NCBI RefSeq assembly: GCF_002803155.1
Contig: NZ_NNBP01000014.1
Coordinates: forward strand, 152,429 to 216,428
Reading direction: 5' to 3'
DNA length: 64,000 nt
Source of the DNA: Streptomyces sp. CB02959
Lineage (GTDB): Bacteria; Actinomycetota; Actinomycetes; Streptomycetales; Streptomycetaceae
Below, one piece after another: positions 53,111-62,573 of the stretch. Within the stretch, counting starts at the first letter, position 1, and each line of letters opens with the position of its first letter. The position numbers were made by a program, and so were the translations under genes. The notes below the pieces were generated by a model that was given only the letters and a program-made list of their open reading frames with translations, did no database searches and was not told the DNA's origin.

Positions 53111-53248
53111 CCTTGTGCCAACAGGGGCGACGCGTGCGGGAGGGGCGTTGTCAGTGGTCGCAACTATGTTCAGTTGTGTCCCGCCGACGTGGCGTGACGG
53201 CCCGCCGCCATGGCGTGAAAACCCCTTTGGTGCAGAGGAGATGGTGCG

Positions 53249-55270
53249 TTGTCAGCGTGGGAGAGGTCGAGCACGGCACGGGTGGTGCCACCCGCCCGGC
53301 CGCGGAAGCTCGCCAAGGTGCCGTTCGTCGAGCTGGCCGACGGACGCCTGCAGGGCGTGGTCTCCAGCGGCTCGGACATCGAGCGGGTCTACGTCTCGTC
53401 CGTCGAGGCCGGCAGCTACACGTACGCGTGCAGCACCAACAACAACCGGCCCTGCGGCGGCGCCCGCGGCTCGTTCTGCAATCACCTGCGGGCCCTGATC
53501 AACGAGGCGGTGCTGCAGTACGGTGCCGAGCGCGTCGCCCGCTACCTGAAGGTGGAGAGCGCGGACGCGGAACCGACCGCGCAGTCCCTCGCCGCGGACA
53601 TGACCGCGGCCCGCCCAGCGCTCGGCGCCGCCACGGCCGCCGCGCCCGTCTTCAGCCGGTTCCTGCGGCACCTGGCCTATCTGGAACTCGCCCCGACCAC
53701 CGCCCCGTTGCCGGAGATGCAGTGGTTCCCGCCGACCAGGGCGGCGGAGCGGGGGGCGCCGCCGCGCGAGCCCGGTTCGCGCGTAGGGGAGCCCGCCGAT
53801 CCGCTCGCCGCGCCCCTCGCCGGGCTCGACGAGGCCCTGACGGCCGTCGATGCCTTCGACCGGGTCCTCGTCGCCGGCCTGCTCCGGCCCCAACCGGCCC
53901 AGGCCGCCGGGCTGACGGAGCTCGCCCACGCCGTGGCGGGGACACCGCTGGCCGCCAGGGTCGCCGAGGCCGCGGAGCAGGCCGCGGCCGGCGTCGCCGA
54001 CGAGGACCACTTCCTCGCCCTCGCCGCGGCCCGCACCGCACTGCTCGGCTCCGTCCACGACGCGCTGATGAGCCGGGTGGGGGAGACGCTCGGCCGCACC
54101 CGCGACGAGGAGACCGGGCCGGCGCCCGACGGGGGACAACACTCCGTGAACTTGCTTGCCGCCGCCCGTTCCTGGCTGGCCGGGCTGGCGCGTGCCGGGT
54201 GGCAGGGCCTCGACCACGAACTGGTCTCCGGCGCCGCGCACGTCGTCTCCGCGATGCTGCCGGACCCGGCCCTGCGCCGCCTGGCCACCCTCCTGGACGG
54301 CTTCGCCGCCGAACTCGCCGCCTCCTGCCCGGGTGCGTCCCTGGACCGCGTCCCCGAGCGCCGCTGGGCCGACCTGTGGTCACGGGCGCTGCTGCTGACC
54401 GTGCCCGGTGCGGCCGACGTGCCCCGCACCAGTGGGGCCACCGGCCGCCTGCTGCCCCTCGGGATCGATGTGCAGGAACACGCCACCGCCGTACAGGCCC
54501 AGGTCCACGCGGTGTTCGAGCCCGCCGACGGCGCCGCGACCCGCCTGGTGCGCGCCGGGGTGTCCGTGCCGAAGCCCGACACGGTCGTCGGCGCCGGCCT
54601 CTGGCAGCTGCTCCGCCCGCACATGTCGCTCCTGGCCGCGGTCGGCGAAGGCCGGGCGATGGAGCTGGTCGACATGCCGATGACCACGGAGGGCGATCTG
54701 CTCTGGGGCGACGAGCACGCCCGCCCGAGCGAGCCCGCCGATGCCTTCGCCACCGCACGCGTCGCCCTGCCCACCGCGACCGACGCGACGACCGCGCCCC
54801 TGGACCGGCATCCGGCGCGCCTCGCCGTGCCCGTCTTCCTGGAGGGCTACAGCGCCCAGAAGGAGAGCAACGAGAGCAAGGTTGGCGAAGACGGCGATGC
54901 CGGGAAGCGGGGGAGCGACGGCGGTGACTGTGACACCCGTGACGACCGCGGTGACCGCGACACGCTGACGTTCACCTTCGCCGGGCAACGTCTGGCCGTG
55001 GACACCGAGCGGATGCCTTCGGCCGGTCCGCTCACCCCTGAGGCTGTTGCGGCGTCCGGCGCGTGCATCGGGCTGCTGCGTTGGGACGCGGGGGCGTTCC
55101 GTATCCAGCCCCTGGCCGTCGAGACGACCGTCCGGAAGAAGACGGTCGCACTGCACGCCGGGGCGTGGGCCGGGGGCACGACGGACAAGGCCGGTGTCAA
55201 GGCCGAGAAGGCGGCCACCGACGCCGTGACCGTGCTGCGGGAGCGGGCAGGGAGGCTGTTGCGGAAATGA
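53249..55270 (+). CDS. SWIM-type zinc-binding protein, YehQ-like (cassette gene 1)
   Basis: TTG 53249 follows AGAGGAG (53234-53240), giving 673 residues. The Cys/His cluster YACSTNNNRPCGGARGSFC then NHL (Cys61, Cys69, Cys77, His79) is a SWIM-like zinc-binding motif, embedded in an N-terminal beta region. A long helical middle follows, then a low-complexity acidic linker (about 540-575). The ATGA overlap with the VWA gene shows tight coupling. Together with VWA, MoxR and DUF5682 proteins, it matches E. coli YehQ of the yehLMPQ set. No biochemical role is established. Confidence 0.75.
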   Translation: MSAWERSSTARVVPPARPRKLAKVPFVELADGRLQGVVSSGSDIERVYVSSVEAGSYTYACSTNNNRPCGGARGSFCNHLRALINEAVLQYGAERVARYLKVESADAEPTAQSLAADMTAARPALGAATAAAPVFSRFLRHLAYLELAPTTAPLPEMQWFPPTRAAERGAPPREPGSRVGEPADPLAAPLAGLDEALTAVDAFDRVLVAGLLRPQPAQAAGLTELAHAVAGTPLAARVAEAAEQAAAGVADEDHFLALAAARTALLGSVHDALMSRVGETLGRTRDEETGPAPDGGQHSVNLLAAARSWLAGLARAGWQGLDHELVSGAAHVVSAMLPDPALRRLATLLDGFAAELAASCPGASLDRVPERRWADLWSRALLLTVPGAADVPRTSGATGRLLPLGIDVQEHATAVQAQVHAVFEPADGAATRLVRAGVSVPKPDTVVGAGLWQLLRPHMSLLAAVGEGRAMELVDMPMTTEGDLLWGDEHARPSEPADAFATARVALPTATDATTAPLDRHPARLAVPVFLEGYSAQKESNESKVGEDGDAGKRGSDGGDCDTRDDRGDRDTLTFTFAGQRLAVDTERMPSAGPLTPEAVAASGACIGLLRWDAGAFRIQPLAVETTVRKKTVALHAGAWAGGTTDKAGVKAEKAATDAVTVLRERAGRLLRK

Positions 55271-56796
55271 CGGAGCAGACGACCGGTAGAGCGGCCGAAA
55301 CCGAACAGTCAGCCGGGACGGGGCGTTCGGCCGCACGCCCGACCGCACGACCCCCGGAGGTCGACTCGCACGACAACCGCAGGCAGGTGCTGTACTGGCG
55401 GCTCCTTGCCCGGCTCTTCGACCACGAGGAGCAGGCCACGCTGGAATCGGCGAGCCTCGCCGTCGTCCAGGACATCGGGCTGCCGTCCGCGCTGCTGGAC
55501 CCGAAGACCTCCGTCGACGCGCTGGTGCAGCGCCATCCGGAACTGTCCGCCGAGTTCGACGGGCTGATGGCACCCGACACCGATCGTGCGGGGAACGACG
55601 GCGGCAACGACGGTGATGCAGTCCGTGACCGGGCCGCCGAAGTGCGCCGCGCGGCACTGGTGTCGAAGGTGCTGCTCAACGTCTTCGCCCCCGCCTCCGG
55701 CACGGTCACCGCCGGACAACTGGCCCGCTGGCAGTCCGACGCCGGATGGCTGGAGCGCGCCCTCGGCTGCACTCCGGGCGACCTGCGCGGCGGACGCCCC
55801 GGCGGCGGCACCGGGGGAGCGACCGGCGTGGCGGCCGCGGGGCCGGGCGTCAGCTTGACCGGGACCGGCGGTCGCGGCACCACGCCCGACCTCAGCCGGC
55901 TCATTCCGGCGATCGGCCCGGAACTCGGCGCCATCGAGGCCGACCTCGTCAAGCGGATGCGGCTGCGCGAGGTGCTGGCCGACCCCGGGCTCGCGGCGCA
56001 GCTGACCCCGAGCATGTCGCTGATCGAGCAGCTGCTGCACGACAAGAACAACCTCTCGGGCACGGCCCTGGCCAACGCCAAGGCCCTGATCCGCCGGTTC
56101 GTCGACGAGGTCTCCGAGGTGCTGCGCACCCAGGTGGAGAAGGCCACGGTCGGCGCCCTGGACCGCACCGTCCCGCCCAAGCGGGTGTTCCGCAACCTCG
56201 ACCTCGACCGGACCATCTGGAAGAACCTCACCAACTGGAGCCCGGAGGAGGAGCGACTGTACGTCGACCGCCTCTACTACCGGCACACCGCCCGTAAGAC
56301 GACGCCCCAGCGGCTGATCGTCGTCGTGGACCAGTCGGGCTCGATGGTCGACTCGATGGTGAACTGCACCATCCTGGCGTCGATCTTCGCCGGACTGCCC
56401 AAGGTCGACGTCCACCTGATCGCATACGACACGCAGGCGCTCGACCTGACGCCCTGGGTGCACGACCCCTTCGAGACGCTGCTGCGCACCAACCTCGGGG
56501 GCGGTACCGACGGCACGGTCGCCATGACACTGGCCCAACCGAAGATCGCCGAGCCCCGCAACACCGTCGTGGTGTGGATCTCCGACTTCTACGAATGGCA
56601 GGCCGAGCCGCTGTTCGACAGCATGGCCGCCATCCACCGCTCGGGAGCCAAGTTCATCCCGGTCGGTTCGGTGACCAGCTCCTGCCGCGCCAGCGTCAAC
56701 CCATGGTTCCGGGAGCGCTTCAAGGACCTCGGGACTCCGGTGATATCCGGCCACATCCGCAAGCTCGTCCACGAACTCAAGACGTTCCTCACGTAG
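55267..56796 (+). CDS. VWA domain protein, YehP-like (cassette gene 2)
   Basis: ATG 55267 overlaps the previous stop as ATGA, giving 509 residues. The C-terminal VWA domain has a complete MIDAS: VVVDQSGSM with Asp355, the LGGGTDGT segment and VVVWISDFYEW. The N-terminal 300 residues are helical with a Gly-rich linker (GGRPGGGTGGATGV). VWA proteins of this kind act as partners of MoxR AAA ATPases, which immediately follow here. The protein corresponds to E. coli YehP. Confidence 0.88.
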   Translation: MTEQTTGRAAETEQSAGTGRSAARPTARPPEVDSHDNRRQVLYWRLLARLFDHEEQATLESASLAVVQDIGLPSALLDPKTSVDALVQRHPELSAEFDGLMAPDTDRAGNDGGNDGDAVRDRAAEVRRAALVSKVLLNVFAPASGTVTAGQLARWQSDAGWLERALGCTPGDLRGGRPGGGTGGATGVAAAGPGVSLTGTGGRGTTPDLSRLIPAIGPELGAIEADLVKRMRLREVLADPGLAAQLTPSMSLIEQLLHDKNNLSGTALANAKALIRRFVDEVSEVLRTQVEKATVGALDRTVPPKRVFRNLDLDRTIWKNLTNWSPEEERLYVDRLYYRHTARKTTPQRLIVVVDQSGSMVDSMVNCTILASIFAGLPKVDVHLIAYDTQALDLTPWVHDPFETLLRTNLGGGTDGTVAMTLAQPKIAEPRNTVVVWISDFYEWQAEPLFDSMAAIHRSGAKFIPVGSVTSSCRASVNPWFRERFKDLGTPVISGHIRKLVHELKTFLT

Positions 56797-56844
56797 GCGC
56801 TCGGCCGACCGACCGCCCCCTCATGCCTAGTGAAAGGCCCTGAC

Positions 56845-57957
56845 ATGTCCGACCTGTTGCGCGCCCCCGCCGAAGTCAAGTACGCCGAGGAACTGGACTG
56901 GCTGGAGTCCGTAGACGACAACCCCAAGCCCTTCTCGTGGCGCCTCTCCCCGAAGATGATCCGCCTGTTCGTCCTGGGCTCCGAGCGCTCCGACGGCCTG
57001 GAGCGGGAGATCTCGCAGAAGTGGTTCGGCGACCGCAGCATCGTCGAGCGGGCCATTGTCACGCTCGCCTCCGACCGCGGCCTGCTCCTCATCGGAGACC
57101 CCGGCACCGGCAAGAGCTGGCTGGCCGAGCTGCTGTCCGCCGCGATCTGCCGCAACTCCACGCTGGTGGTGCAGGGCACGGCCGGCACCACCGAGGACCA
57201 CATCAAGTACTCCTGGAACGTGTCCATGGTCATCGCCAAGGGCCAGTCACGGGAGTCGATGATCCCCTCGCCGATCATGACCGCCATGGAGGCCGGCGTG
57301 ATCGGCCGCTTCGAGGAGCTCACCCGGTCCACCAGCGACGTCCAGGACGCCCTGATCTCGATCCTTTCCGAGAAGTACCTCTCCGTTCCCGAACTGGACA
57401 GCGACAACATCGTCTTCGCCAAGCCCGGCTTCTCCGTCATCGCCACCGCCAACAGCCGCGACCGGGGAGTCAACGACCTGTCCTCGGCGCTCAAACGCCG
57501 CTTCAACTTCGTCCGCATCCCCGTGGTGACGAACCGGAAGAGCGAGGCGGAGATCGTCCGCTTCCGCACCGAGGAACTCCTGCGCCGCCACCAGATCGAA
57601 CTGGACGTGCCGCCGACCCTGCTCGACGTCCTGCTCCAGAGCTTCGCCGACCTGCGCGCCTCGGCGGCCGCGGCCGGCAGCGACGACGAGAAGCTGGAAT
57701 CCGCCCTGTCCACCGCCGAGCAGATCGGCGTCCTGGAGGACGCGATCCTGCACAGCAACTTCTTCGGCGAGCGCGCCCTCACCGCCCGCACCCTGGCCTC
57801 CTCCCTCGTCGGATCACTGGCCCGGCGCGAGCCCGAAGACCTGGCGATCCTCAACAAGTACCTGCACGGCGTCATCGAGCCGCGCAGCAAGGAAGAAGGC
57901 GGATCCTGGCCGGAATTCCTGGCGGGCGGCCGCGACACGATCGCCACGCTGTCATGA
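56845..57957 (+). CDS. MoxR-type AAA ATPase, YehL-like (cassette gene 3)
   Basis: ATG 56845 follows GAAAGG (56832-56837), giving 370 residues. Walker A is GDPGTGKS at 84-91. Sensor and arginine-finger regions are visible (FSVIATANSRDRGVNDLSSA, then LKRRFNFVRIP). MoxR ATPases act as chaperones or remodelers of VWA partner proteins. Its TGA overlaps the next ATG (ATGA), so all four cassette genes are tightly spaced. It corresponds to E. coli YehL. Confidence 0.92.
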   Translation: MSDLLRAPAEVKYAEELDWLESVDDNPKPFSWRLSPKMIRLFVLGSERSDGLEREISQKWFGDRSIVERAIVTLASDRGLLLIGDPGTGKSWLAELLSAAICRNSTLVVQGTAGTTEDHIKYSWNVSMVIAKGQSRESMIPSPIMTAMEAGVIGRFEELTRSTSDVQDALISILSEKYLSVPELDSDNIVFAKPGFSVIATANSRDRGVNDLSSALKRRFNFVRIPVVTNRKSEAEIVRFRTEELLRRHQIELDVPPTLLDVLLQSFADLRASAAAAGSDDEKLESALSTAEQIGVLEDAILHSNFFGERALTARTLASSLVGSLARREPEDLAILNKYLHGVIEPRSKEEGGSWPEFLAGGRDTIATLS

Positions 57958-60779
57958 CCGACCCGCACGAGGAGACCTTCACCGCCCTGCGCGGACAACT
58001 ACAAGAGGCCGCCGACACGTTCGCCGACGGCCCCGACGCCCTGGAGGGCATCCTCCTCGGCATCGTCGACGACGTCGACCGCGCGGTCCGCGAGCCGCTG
58101 GAGATCTTTCCCGTCTGCCACCACTCGCCCGCCTCGGCACTCGCGATGGCCCGCCGCCTACGGGAGAAGCAACCGAAGGTGGTCTACCTGGAGCTGTGCG
58201 AGGACATGGCCCCGCTGCTGACCGAACTCCGCAACTGCAGGCTCCCGGTGGCGGTCCAGGCATTCGCGTCCCAGGTCGACGGCTTCCCCGCCGAATGGTC
58301 CCCGCTCTCCGTCGTCGCACCGATCACCGAGGCTTCGGCCGAGTACCAGGCGATCGCCTACGCACTGGACACCCCGGGCGTCGAGCTGGTCCTCGTGGAC
58401 CGCTCCTCCGACCACGTCTTCCAGTGGGACTCCCGAGGCGCGCACACCGCCGAGCCGGGTGCCGGTCCGGACGATCCGGACGGCGCGGCCGCACCGCCGC
58501 CCGCCAAGGAGGAGGCCGCCCTGCACGGCGACGCGGTCGGTGTGGAGATCGGCGATCTGCGGCCCCGTTTCGCCGAGTTGGAGGAGCACCTGCTGCGGCA
58601 CGGCAAGGTGCGGCACTGGTCGGAATGGTGGCACCAGTACGTCGAGGTGCCGCTCGGCGACAGCGACCACGACACCTACCGCCAGGTCATGCTGCTGATC
58701 GGCAGCCTCTTCCGGCGCCTGGCACCGGGCGACCCGCACCGGGTCCGGGTGGACGAGGACCGCGAACGCTACATGTGGACCAGGATGCGCACGCACCTGG
58801 CCGCGACCGGCACCGACCCCGCCGACTGCCTCTACGTCTGCGGCGCCTTCCACGCGGCCAGCCGTGTCGCGGAGTTCGGCGTCCACGGCACCGACACCTT
58901 CGAGATCAGCCCGCGCACCGCCACCGCATGGCAGCACGGCCTGATCCCGTCCAGCCATGCGTCGATCGAGGCGCAGTTCGGCCTCGCCGCCGGCTCGGTG
59001 TCGATCGCCGCGACGGTCTGGACGAAGAACATCAAGCGCACCCGTGTGCAGCCCTACCGCCTGACCGGACAGGCAGGCACGAAGAAGGCAGCAAAGGCCA
59101 AGAAGACCGCGGCCGCAACCGCTCCCGCGCCGACCGCCGCCCCCGCCGACAAACTGACCGGATTCCTCCGGCAACCGCCCGCCCTGGACCGGCTCGACGA
59201 GGCCGAACTCCTCGGCTGGTCGGTGGAGATCGTGCGCGCCGCGCGCCGCAACGGCTACCTCGCCTCCACCGCCGACGCCATCGCGGTCTTCGAGACCTCG
59301 ATCCTGCTGGCCGGCATGCGCGACCGCGCCAAGCCGACGCCGTACGACTTCCAGGACGCGGCCGTCACCTGCATCGAGAAGGACACCGTGCCCGGCCGGC
59401 GCGACGTGCGCCGCCTCGTGGACATCATGATGGGCGGCGACCGGACCGGCCAGGTCGGCTACGACGCCCTGCCGCCCCTGGCCCGGGACGTCCACGACCG
59501 CCTCGCCCCGCTGGGCCTGAAGCTCCAGCAGCGCGGCGTGCAGCGGGCACTGCTGGACATCGCCACCCAGCCGGCCCTGGAGCAGTGCTCCGACGTGCTG
59601 TGGATGCTGCGCTTCCTCATGCCGCACGGCGCCGCACGCCCGATCATGGGCGAGCGGAAGCTCGGTGAACGCCCCATCCAGGAATCCTGGGACCTGGCTC
59701 TGGGCACCCACCAGCGCGCGCTCATCGAACTCGGCTACGAGGGCGTCAGCATCGAGCAGGTCCTCGAGCAGCGCCTGCGCCGCACCGCATACGGTCCGCA
59801 GGCCACCACGGCGACCGTCCTGGAGGCCGTCGAGGACGCGGCGCTGTACCTGCGCAGCCGCCGACTGGCCGACGAGTTGGGCACCCGCGCCCTGGAGGTG
59901 CTGGCGGCCGAACGCAGCGTCGACGGCGCACCCGAGGTGCTGCGCCGGGTACGTCGGCTGCTGGCGCACTACCGCACCAGTGAGCCGGTGCTCCCGCCGT
60001 GGATCGAGTCCTTCGTCAAGACCGGGTACGCGCACTACTGCACCCTGTTGCCGACGGCCTTCACCGACGACGACGCCTCCGTCCGCCATGTGGCGGCCAT
60101 GCTGGGCTTCCTGTTCAGCATGGAGAGCCTGGCACTGTCACTGGGCTGCGACCGGACCCAACTGGAGCTCGCGGTCAACCAGTCACACCCGGACGATCCG
60201 TCGAAGACGGCCCTGCTGTGGGCGGCCCGGACCCAACTCGGCCACCTCACCCGCACCGACCTGCGGGCCAGGTGCGACGAACTGCTCGGCAACCCCCTGG
60301 TGGTGCCCGCCTACCCGCGCTACCTCAGCGGCTTCCTGCACGCCCTGGAGCCCGTCCCCGGCCTCACCGACTTCGTCGTGGAAGCGGTGTCGAACGCCTT
60401 CGGAAGGCTGCCGGACCCGGTGCTCCTGCCGTGGTTGCCGACCCTGATAGCCACCCTGCGATCGGGCGGCGCCGAACTCGCCCCGCTGCTGATCCGCGAG
60501 GCCGGACGGATCTTCCCCGGCCGGCTGGCGGCGCTCGACGAATGGGTCCCCCCGTGGCGAGCACAACCGGAACCGCACACCACCCGCCCGGCACCGCCCT
60601 CGGGCGCCGGCCGCGGTGCCACGCTCCTCGCCGCCCACCCCGCGACCTGCGACGCCCTGGCGGGCCTGCTCGGCTACGAAGGTACCTGGGACACCGCGGA
60701 AAGCGCCCCGCACGGCGCGGCACTGACCCGACACCATCCGGACACGGCCGTCGCACTGGAAGCACTGCTGGCCGGCTGA
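57954..60779 (+). CDS. DUF5682 family protein, YehM-like (cassette gene 4)
   Basis: ATG 57954 gives 941 residues. The N-terminal hallmark EPLEIFPVCHHSPASALAMA and the following VVYLELCEDMAPLL match DUF5682 (YehM). The C-terminal half is a long helical region, with an Ala/Lys/Pro-rich linker at about 375-405. No enzymatic motif is certain. As the largest member of the cassette it may be the client or effector of the VWA-MoxR pair. Confidence 0.82.
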   Translation: MTDPHEETFTALRGQLQEAADTFADGPDALEGILLGIVDDVDRAVREPLEIFPVCHHSPASALAMARRLREKQPKVVYLELCEDMAPLLTELRNCRLPVAVQAFASQVDGFPAEWSPLSVVAPITEASAEYQAIAYALDTPGVELVLVDRSSDHVFQWDSRGAHTAEPGAGPDDPDGAAAPPPAKEEAALHGDAVGVEIGDLRPRFAELEEHLLRHGKVRHWSEWWHQYVEVPLGDSDHDTYRQVMLLIGSLFRRLAPGDPHRVRVDEDRERYMWTRMRTHLAATGTDPADCLYVCGAFHAASRVAEFGVHGTDTFEISPRTATAWQHGLIPSSHASIEAQFGLAAGSVSIAATVWTKNIKRTRVQPYRLTGQAGTKKAAKAKKTAAATAPAPTAAPADKLTGFLRQPPALDRLDEAELLGWSVEIVRAARRNGYLASTADAIAVFETSILLAGMRDRAKPTPYDFQDAAVTCIEKDTVPGRRDVRRLVDIMMGGDRTGQVGYDALPPLARDVHDRLAPLGLKLQQRGVQRALLDIATQPALEQCSDVLWMLRFLMPHGAARPIMGERKLGERPIQESWDLALGTHQRALIELGYEGVSIEQVLEQRLRRTAYGPQATTATVLEAVEDAALYLRSRRLADELGTRALEVLAAERSVDGAPEVLRRVRRLLAHYRTSEPVLPPWIESFVKTGYAHYCTLLPTAFTDDDASVRHVAAMLGFLFSMESLALSLGCDRTQLELAVNQSHPDDPSKTALLWAARTQLGHLTRTDLRARCDELLGNPLVVPAYPRYLSGFLHALEPVPGLTDFVVEAVSNAFGRLPDPVLLPWLPTLIATLRSGGAELAPLLIREAGRIFPGRLAALDEWVPPWRAQPEPHTTRPAPPSGAGRGATLLAAHPATCDALAGLLGYEGTWDTAESAPHGAALTRHHPDTAVALEALLAG

Positions 60780-61146
60780 CGACACCACCGGCGTGGCCTC
60801 CTCGACCACGCATCCCCGTCGGGGCGCGCGAAGCCACAGGCGCCCCGACGGCCCGGACCAGCACGCTCCCAGGCCCGCCGGACACCTCCGACGGCCGTCG
60901 GCATGCCTGACGACTGCCCTCTCCCTCCCCGCCCGCCCTCTTCGTTCCCCTCCCCGTCCGCCCTCTCCGTTCCTCCTCCGCAGCCCCTCCCGCCGCCTGG
61001 CGACATCCCGTTGCAGACTGTCGATCCAGCCACTGGGGAGCACCACATCACCCCCTCTAACGTCGGGACGTACTCGCCCCACTGACAGGCGCCATGCCTG
61101 GAGGCGACCCACCGGGGCCCCGCCCCACTCCCGAAAGGCACCACCG
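60780..61146. other. 367-bp intergenic region
   Basis: The region between the DUF5682 gene and the DUF6010 gene carries a pyrimidine-rich 25-bp tandem repeat (60924-60973). I find no supported gene; frames here are Pro/Ser-rich artefacts. Confidence 0.5.
60924..60973 (+). repeat. 25-bp tandem direct repeat, two copies
   Basis: The copies at 60924-60948 and 60949-60973 start CCTCCCCG and end CGTTCC, differing at two positions. They are C/T-rich on the plus strand and may have arisen by slippage. Confidence 0.75.
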
Positions 61147-61551
61147 ATGCAGTACCTCATGCCGATCGCCATAGGCATCCTCTACGCGCTCCTGATGTCC
61201 CTGCTCCGCGAACCGCACCGGCGCCGCGTCAACGCGGTCATGGTCGCCGGTGCGGGTGCCGCGTATCTCAGCGGCGGCGGCATGGGCGGCTGGGAGTTCG
61301 CCTTCACCGCGCTGGCCACCTACGTCGCCTACCGCGGCCTGGATTCCTGGACCTTCATCGGCATCGGCTGGCTGCTGCACACCGCATGGGACGTCGTCCA
61401 CCACCTCAAGGGCAGCCCCATGATCCCGTTCGCCCACGACTCGTCACTGGGCTGCGCGATCTGCGACCCGGTCATCGCGCTGTGGTGCCTGCGCGGCGGA
61501 CCGACCCTGCTCGAACTGTTCCGCGGCAAGCGACGACCGGCGAGGGCCTGA
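61147..61551 (+). CDS. DUF6010 family membrane protein
   Basis: The 134-residue protein has about four membrane helices and family features GGGMGGWEFAFTALATYVAY, WLLHTAWDVVHHLKG and DSSLGCAICDPVIALWCLRG. The conserved His and Cys suggest a metal or redox site at the membrane, but the family role is unknown. It is on the same strand as the cassette but separated by 367 bp. Confidence 0.78.
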   Translation: MQYLMPIAIGILYALLMSLLREPHRRRVNAVMVAGAGAAYLSGGGMGGWEFAFTALATYVAYRGLDSWTFIGIGWLLHTAWDVVHHLKGSPMIPFAHDSSLGCAICDPVIALWCLRGGPTLLELFRGKRRPARA

Positions 61552-61584
61552 GCCCCGAGGACTTGGCGACCGGTCAGGTCTCCG

Positions 61585-62445
61585 TCACCCGGCGGCGGCT
61601 TCCTGGGGGTAGTCGGCGCCGAGCGTGACCTCGCGCCAGGTGTCCATGGTCGTTTTGAGCGCGTCGATCCGTGCCTCGACGACGTCGAGTGCGACCTTGC
61701 CCAACAGCAGCCGCAAGGGGGGCTCCTCGGCCTCGACCGCACGGATGACCGCGGCAGCCGCGCGGGTGGGGTCGCCGGGCTGCCGCCCGTACGTGGCCAG
61801 GGTGCTGGCGCGCCGTGCGCCGGCGGTCGCCGCGTAGTCGTCGAGGGCGAGCGCGGACTGCCGCATCGAGGGGCCGGACCAGTTGGTGCGGAAGGCGGCG
61901 GGCTCCACGAGCGTGACTTTGATGCCCAGCGGTGCGACCTCGGCGGCGAGGGATTCGGAGAGCCCCTCCACGGCGAACTTGGTGGCGTGGTAGTAGCCGG
62001 TGGCGCCGAACGCCGCCAGTCCGCCGAGCGAGGAGACGTTGACGATGCGGCCGGCGCGGCGGGCACGCATGCCGGGCAGGACGGCACGGGTGACGTCGAT
62101 CAGGCCGAAGACGTTGGTGTCGAAGAGGGCGCGGACCTCGTCGTCCTCGCCCTCTTCGATGGCGGCGAGATAGCCGTACCCGGCGTTGTTGACCAGGACA
62201 TCGATGCGCCCGAACGTCGCCTCGGCTCGGCCGACCGCCGCCCTGACCTGCTGCGGGTCGGTGACGTCGAGGGCCAGCGCAAGGGCCCGGCCCGCGTGGT
62301 CCGCGACGATGTCGGCGACCTGCCCGGGGTCACGGGCGGTGACGACGGCGCGGTGGCCGTGTGCGAGGACGGTGGTCGCCAGTGCCCGGCCCAGACCGGT
62401 GGAACAGCCGGTGATGAACCAGACGGGGGACTGACGGTCAGTCAT
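61585..62445 (-). CDS. short-chain dehydrogenase/reductase (SDR)
   Basis: The 286-residue classical SDR has the cofactor motif TGCSTGLGRALA, NNAG (VLVNNAGYGYL), and the active-site Ser and YxxxK (NVSSLGGLAAFGATGYYHAT, then KFAVE). It likely uses NADP(H). It is 128 nt downstream of an XRE regulator on the same strand. The intervening stretch contains repeated GGATG units. Substrate unknown. Confidence 0.9.
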   Translation of the reverse strand: MTDRQSPVWFITGCSTGLGRALATTVLAHGHRAVVTARDPGQVADIVADHAGRALALALDVTDPQQVRAAVGRAEATFGRIDVLVNNAGYGYLAAIEEGEDDEVRALFDTNVFGLIDVTRAVLPGMRARRAGRIVNVSSLGGLAAFGATGYYHATKFAVEGLSESLAAEVAPLGIKVTLVEPAAFRTNWSGPSMRQSALALDDYAATAGARRASTLATYGRQPGDPTRAAAAVIRAVEAEEPPLRLLLGKVALDVVEARIDALKTTMDTWREVTLGADYPQEAAAG

Positions 62446-62573
62446 GGAAAAGAACTCCTTGGTTGCGCGTGCAGGGAAAACGAATGGATGGGGGATGAGG
62501 GATCACGGATGGCGGATGGCGGGGGATGAGGGTGTGACGTCCGTGGCCGCAGGAGCCTGGCCGGGACTCGGAC
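62446..62573. repeat. short GGATG/GATG-rich stretch between the XRE and SDR genes
   Basis: Between about 62484 and 62532 the plus strand contains several near copies of GGATG(G/A) such as GGATGGCGGATGGCGGGGGA. It is G-rich, lies in the leader of the SDR gene, and no coding frame is supported. Confidence 0.5.

Noticed and set aside
53065..54927. 620-residue open frame overlapping the SWIM gene
   Set aside because: Arg/Ala/Gly-rich shadow in the wrong frame; the SWIM frame contains the Cys/His motif and couples to the VWA gene.
53249..60779. Interpreting the cassette as a known BREX, DISARM or Thoeris defence system
   Set aside because: No methyltransferase, PglZ, helicase, TIR or SIR2 domain is present; the gene set fits only the yeh-type families.
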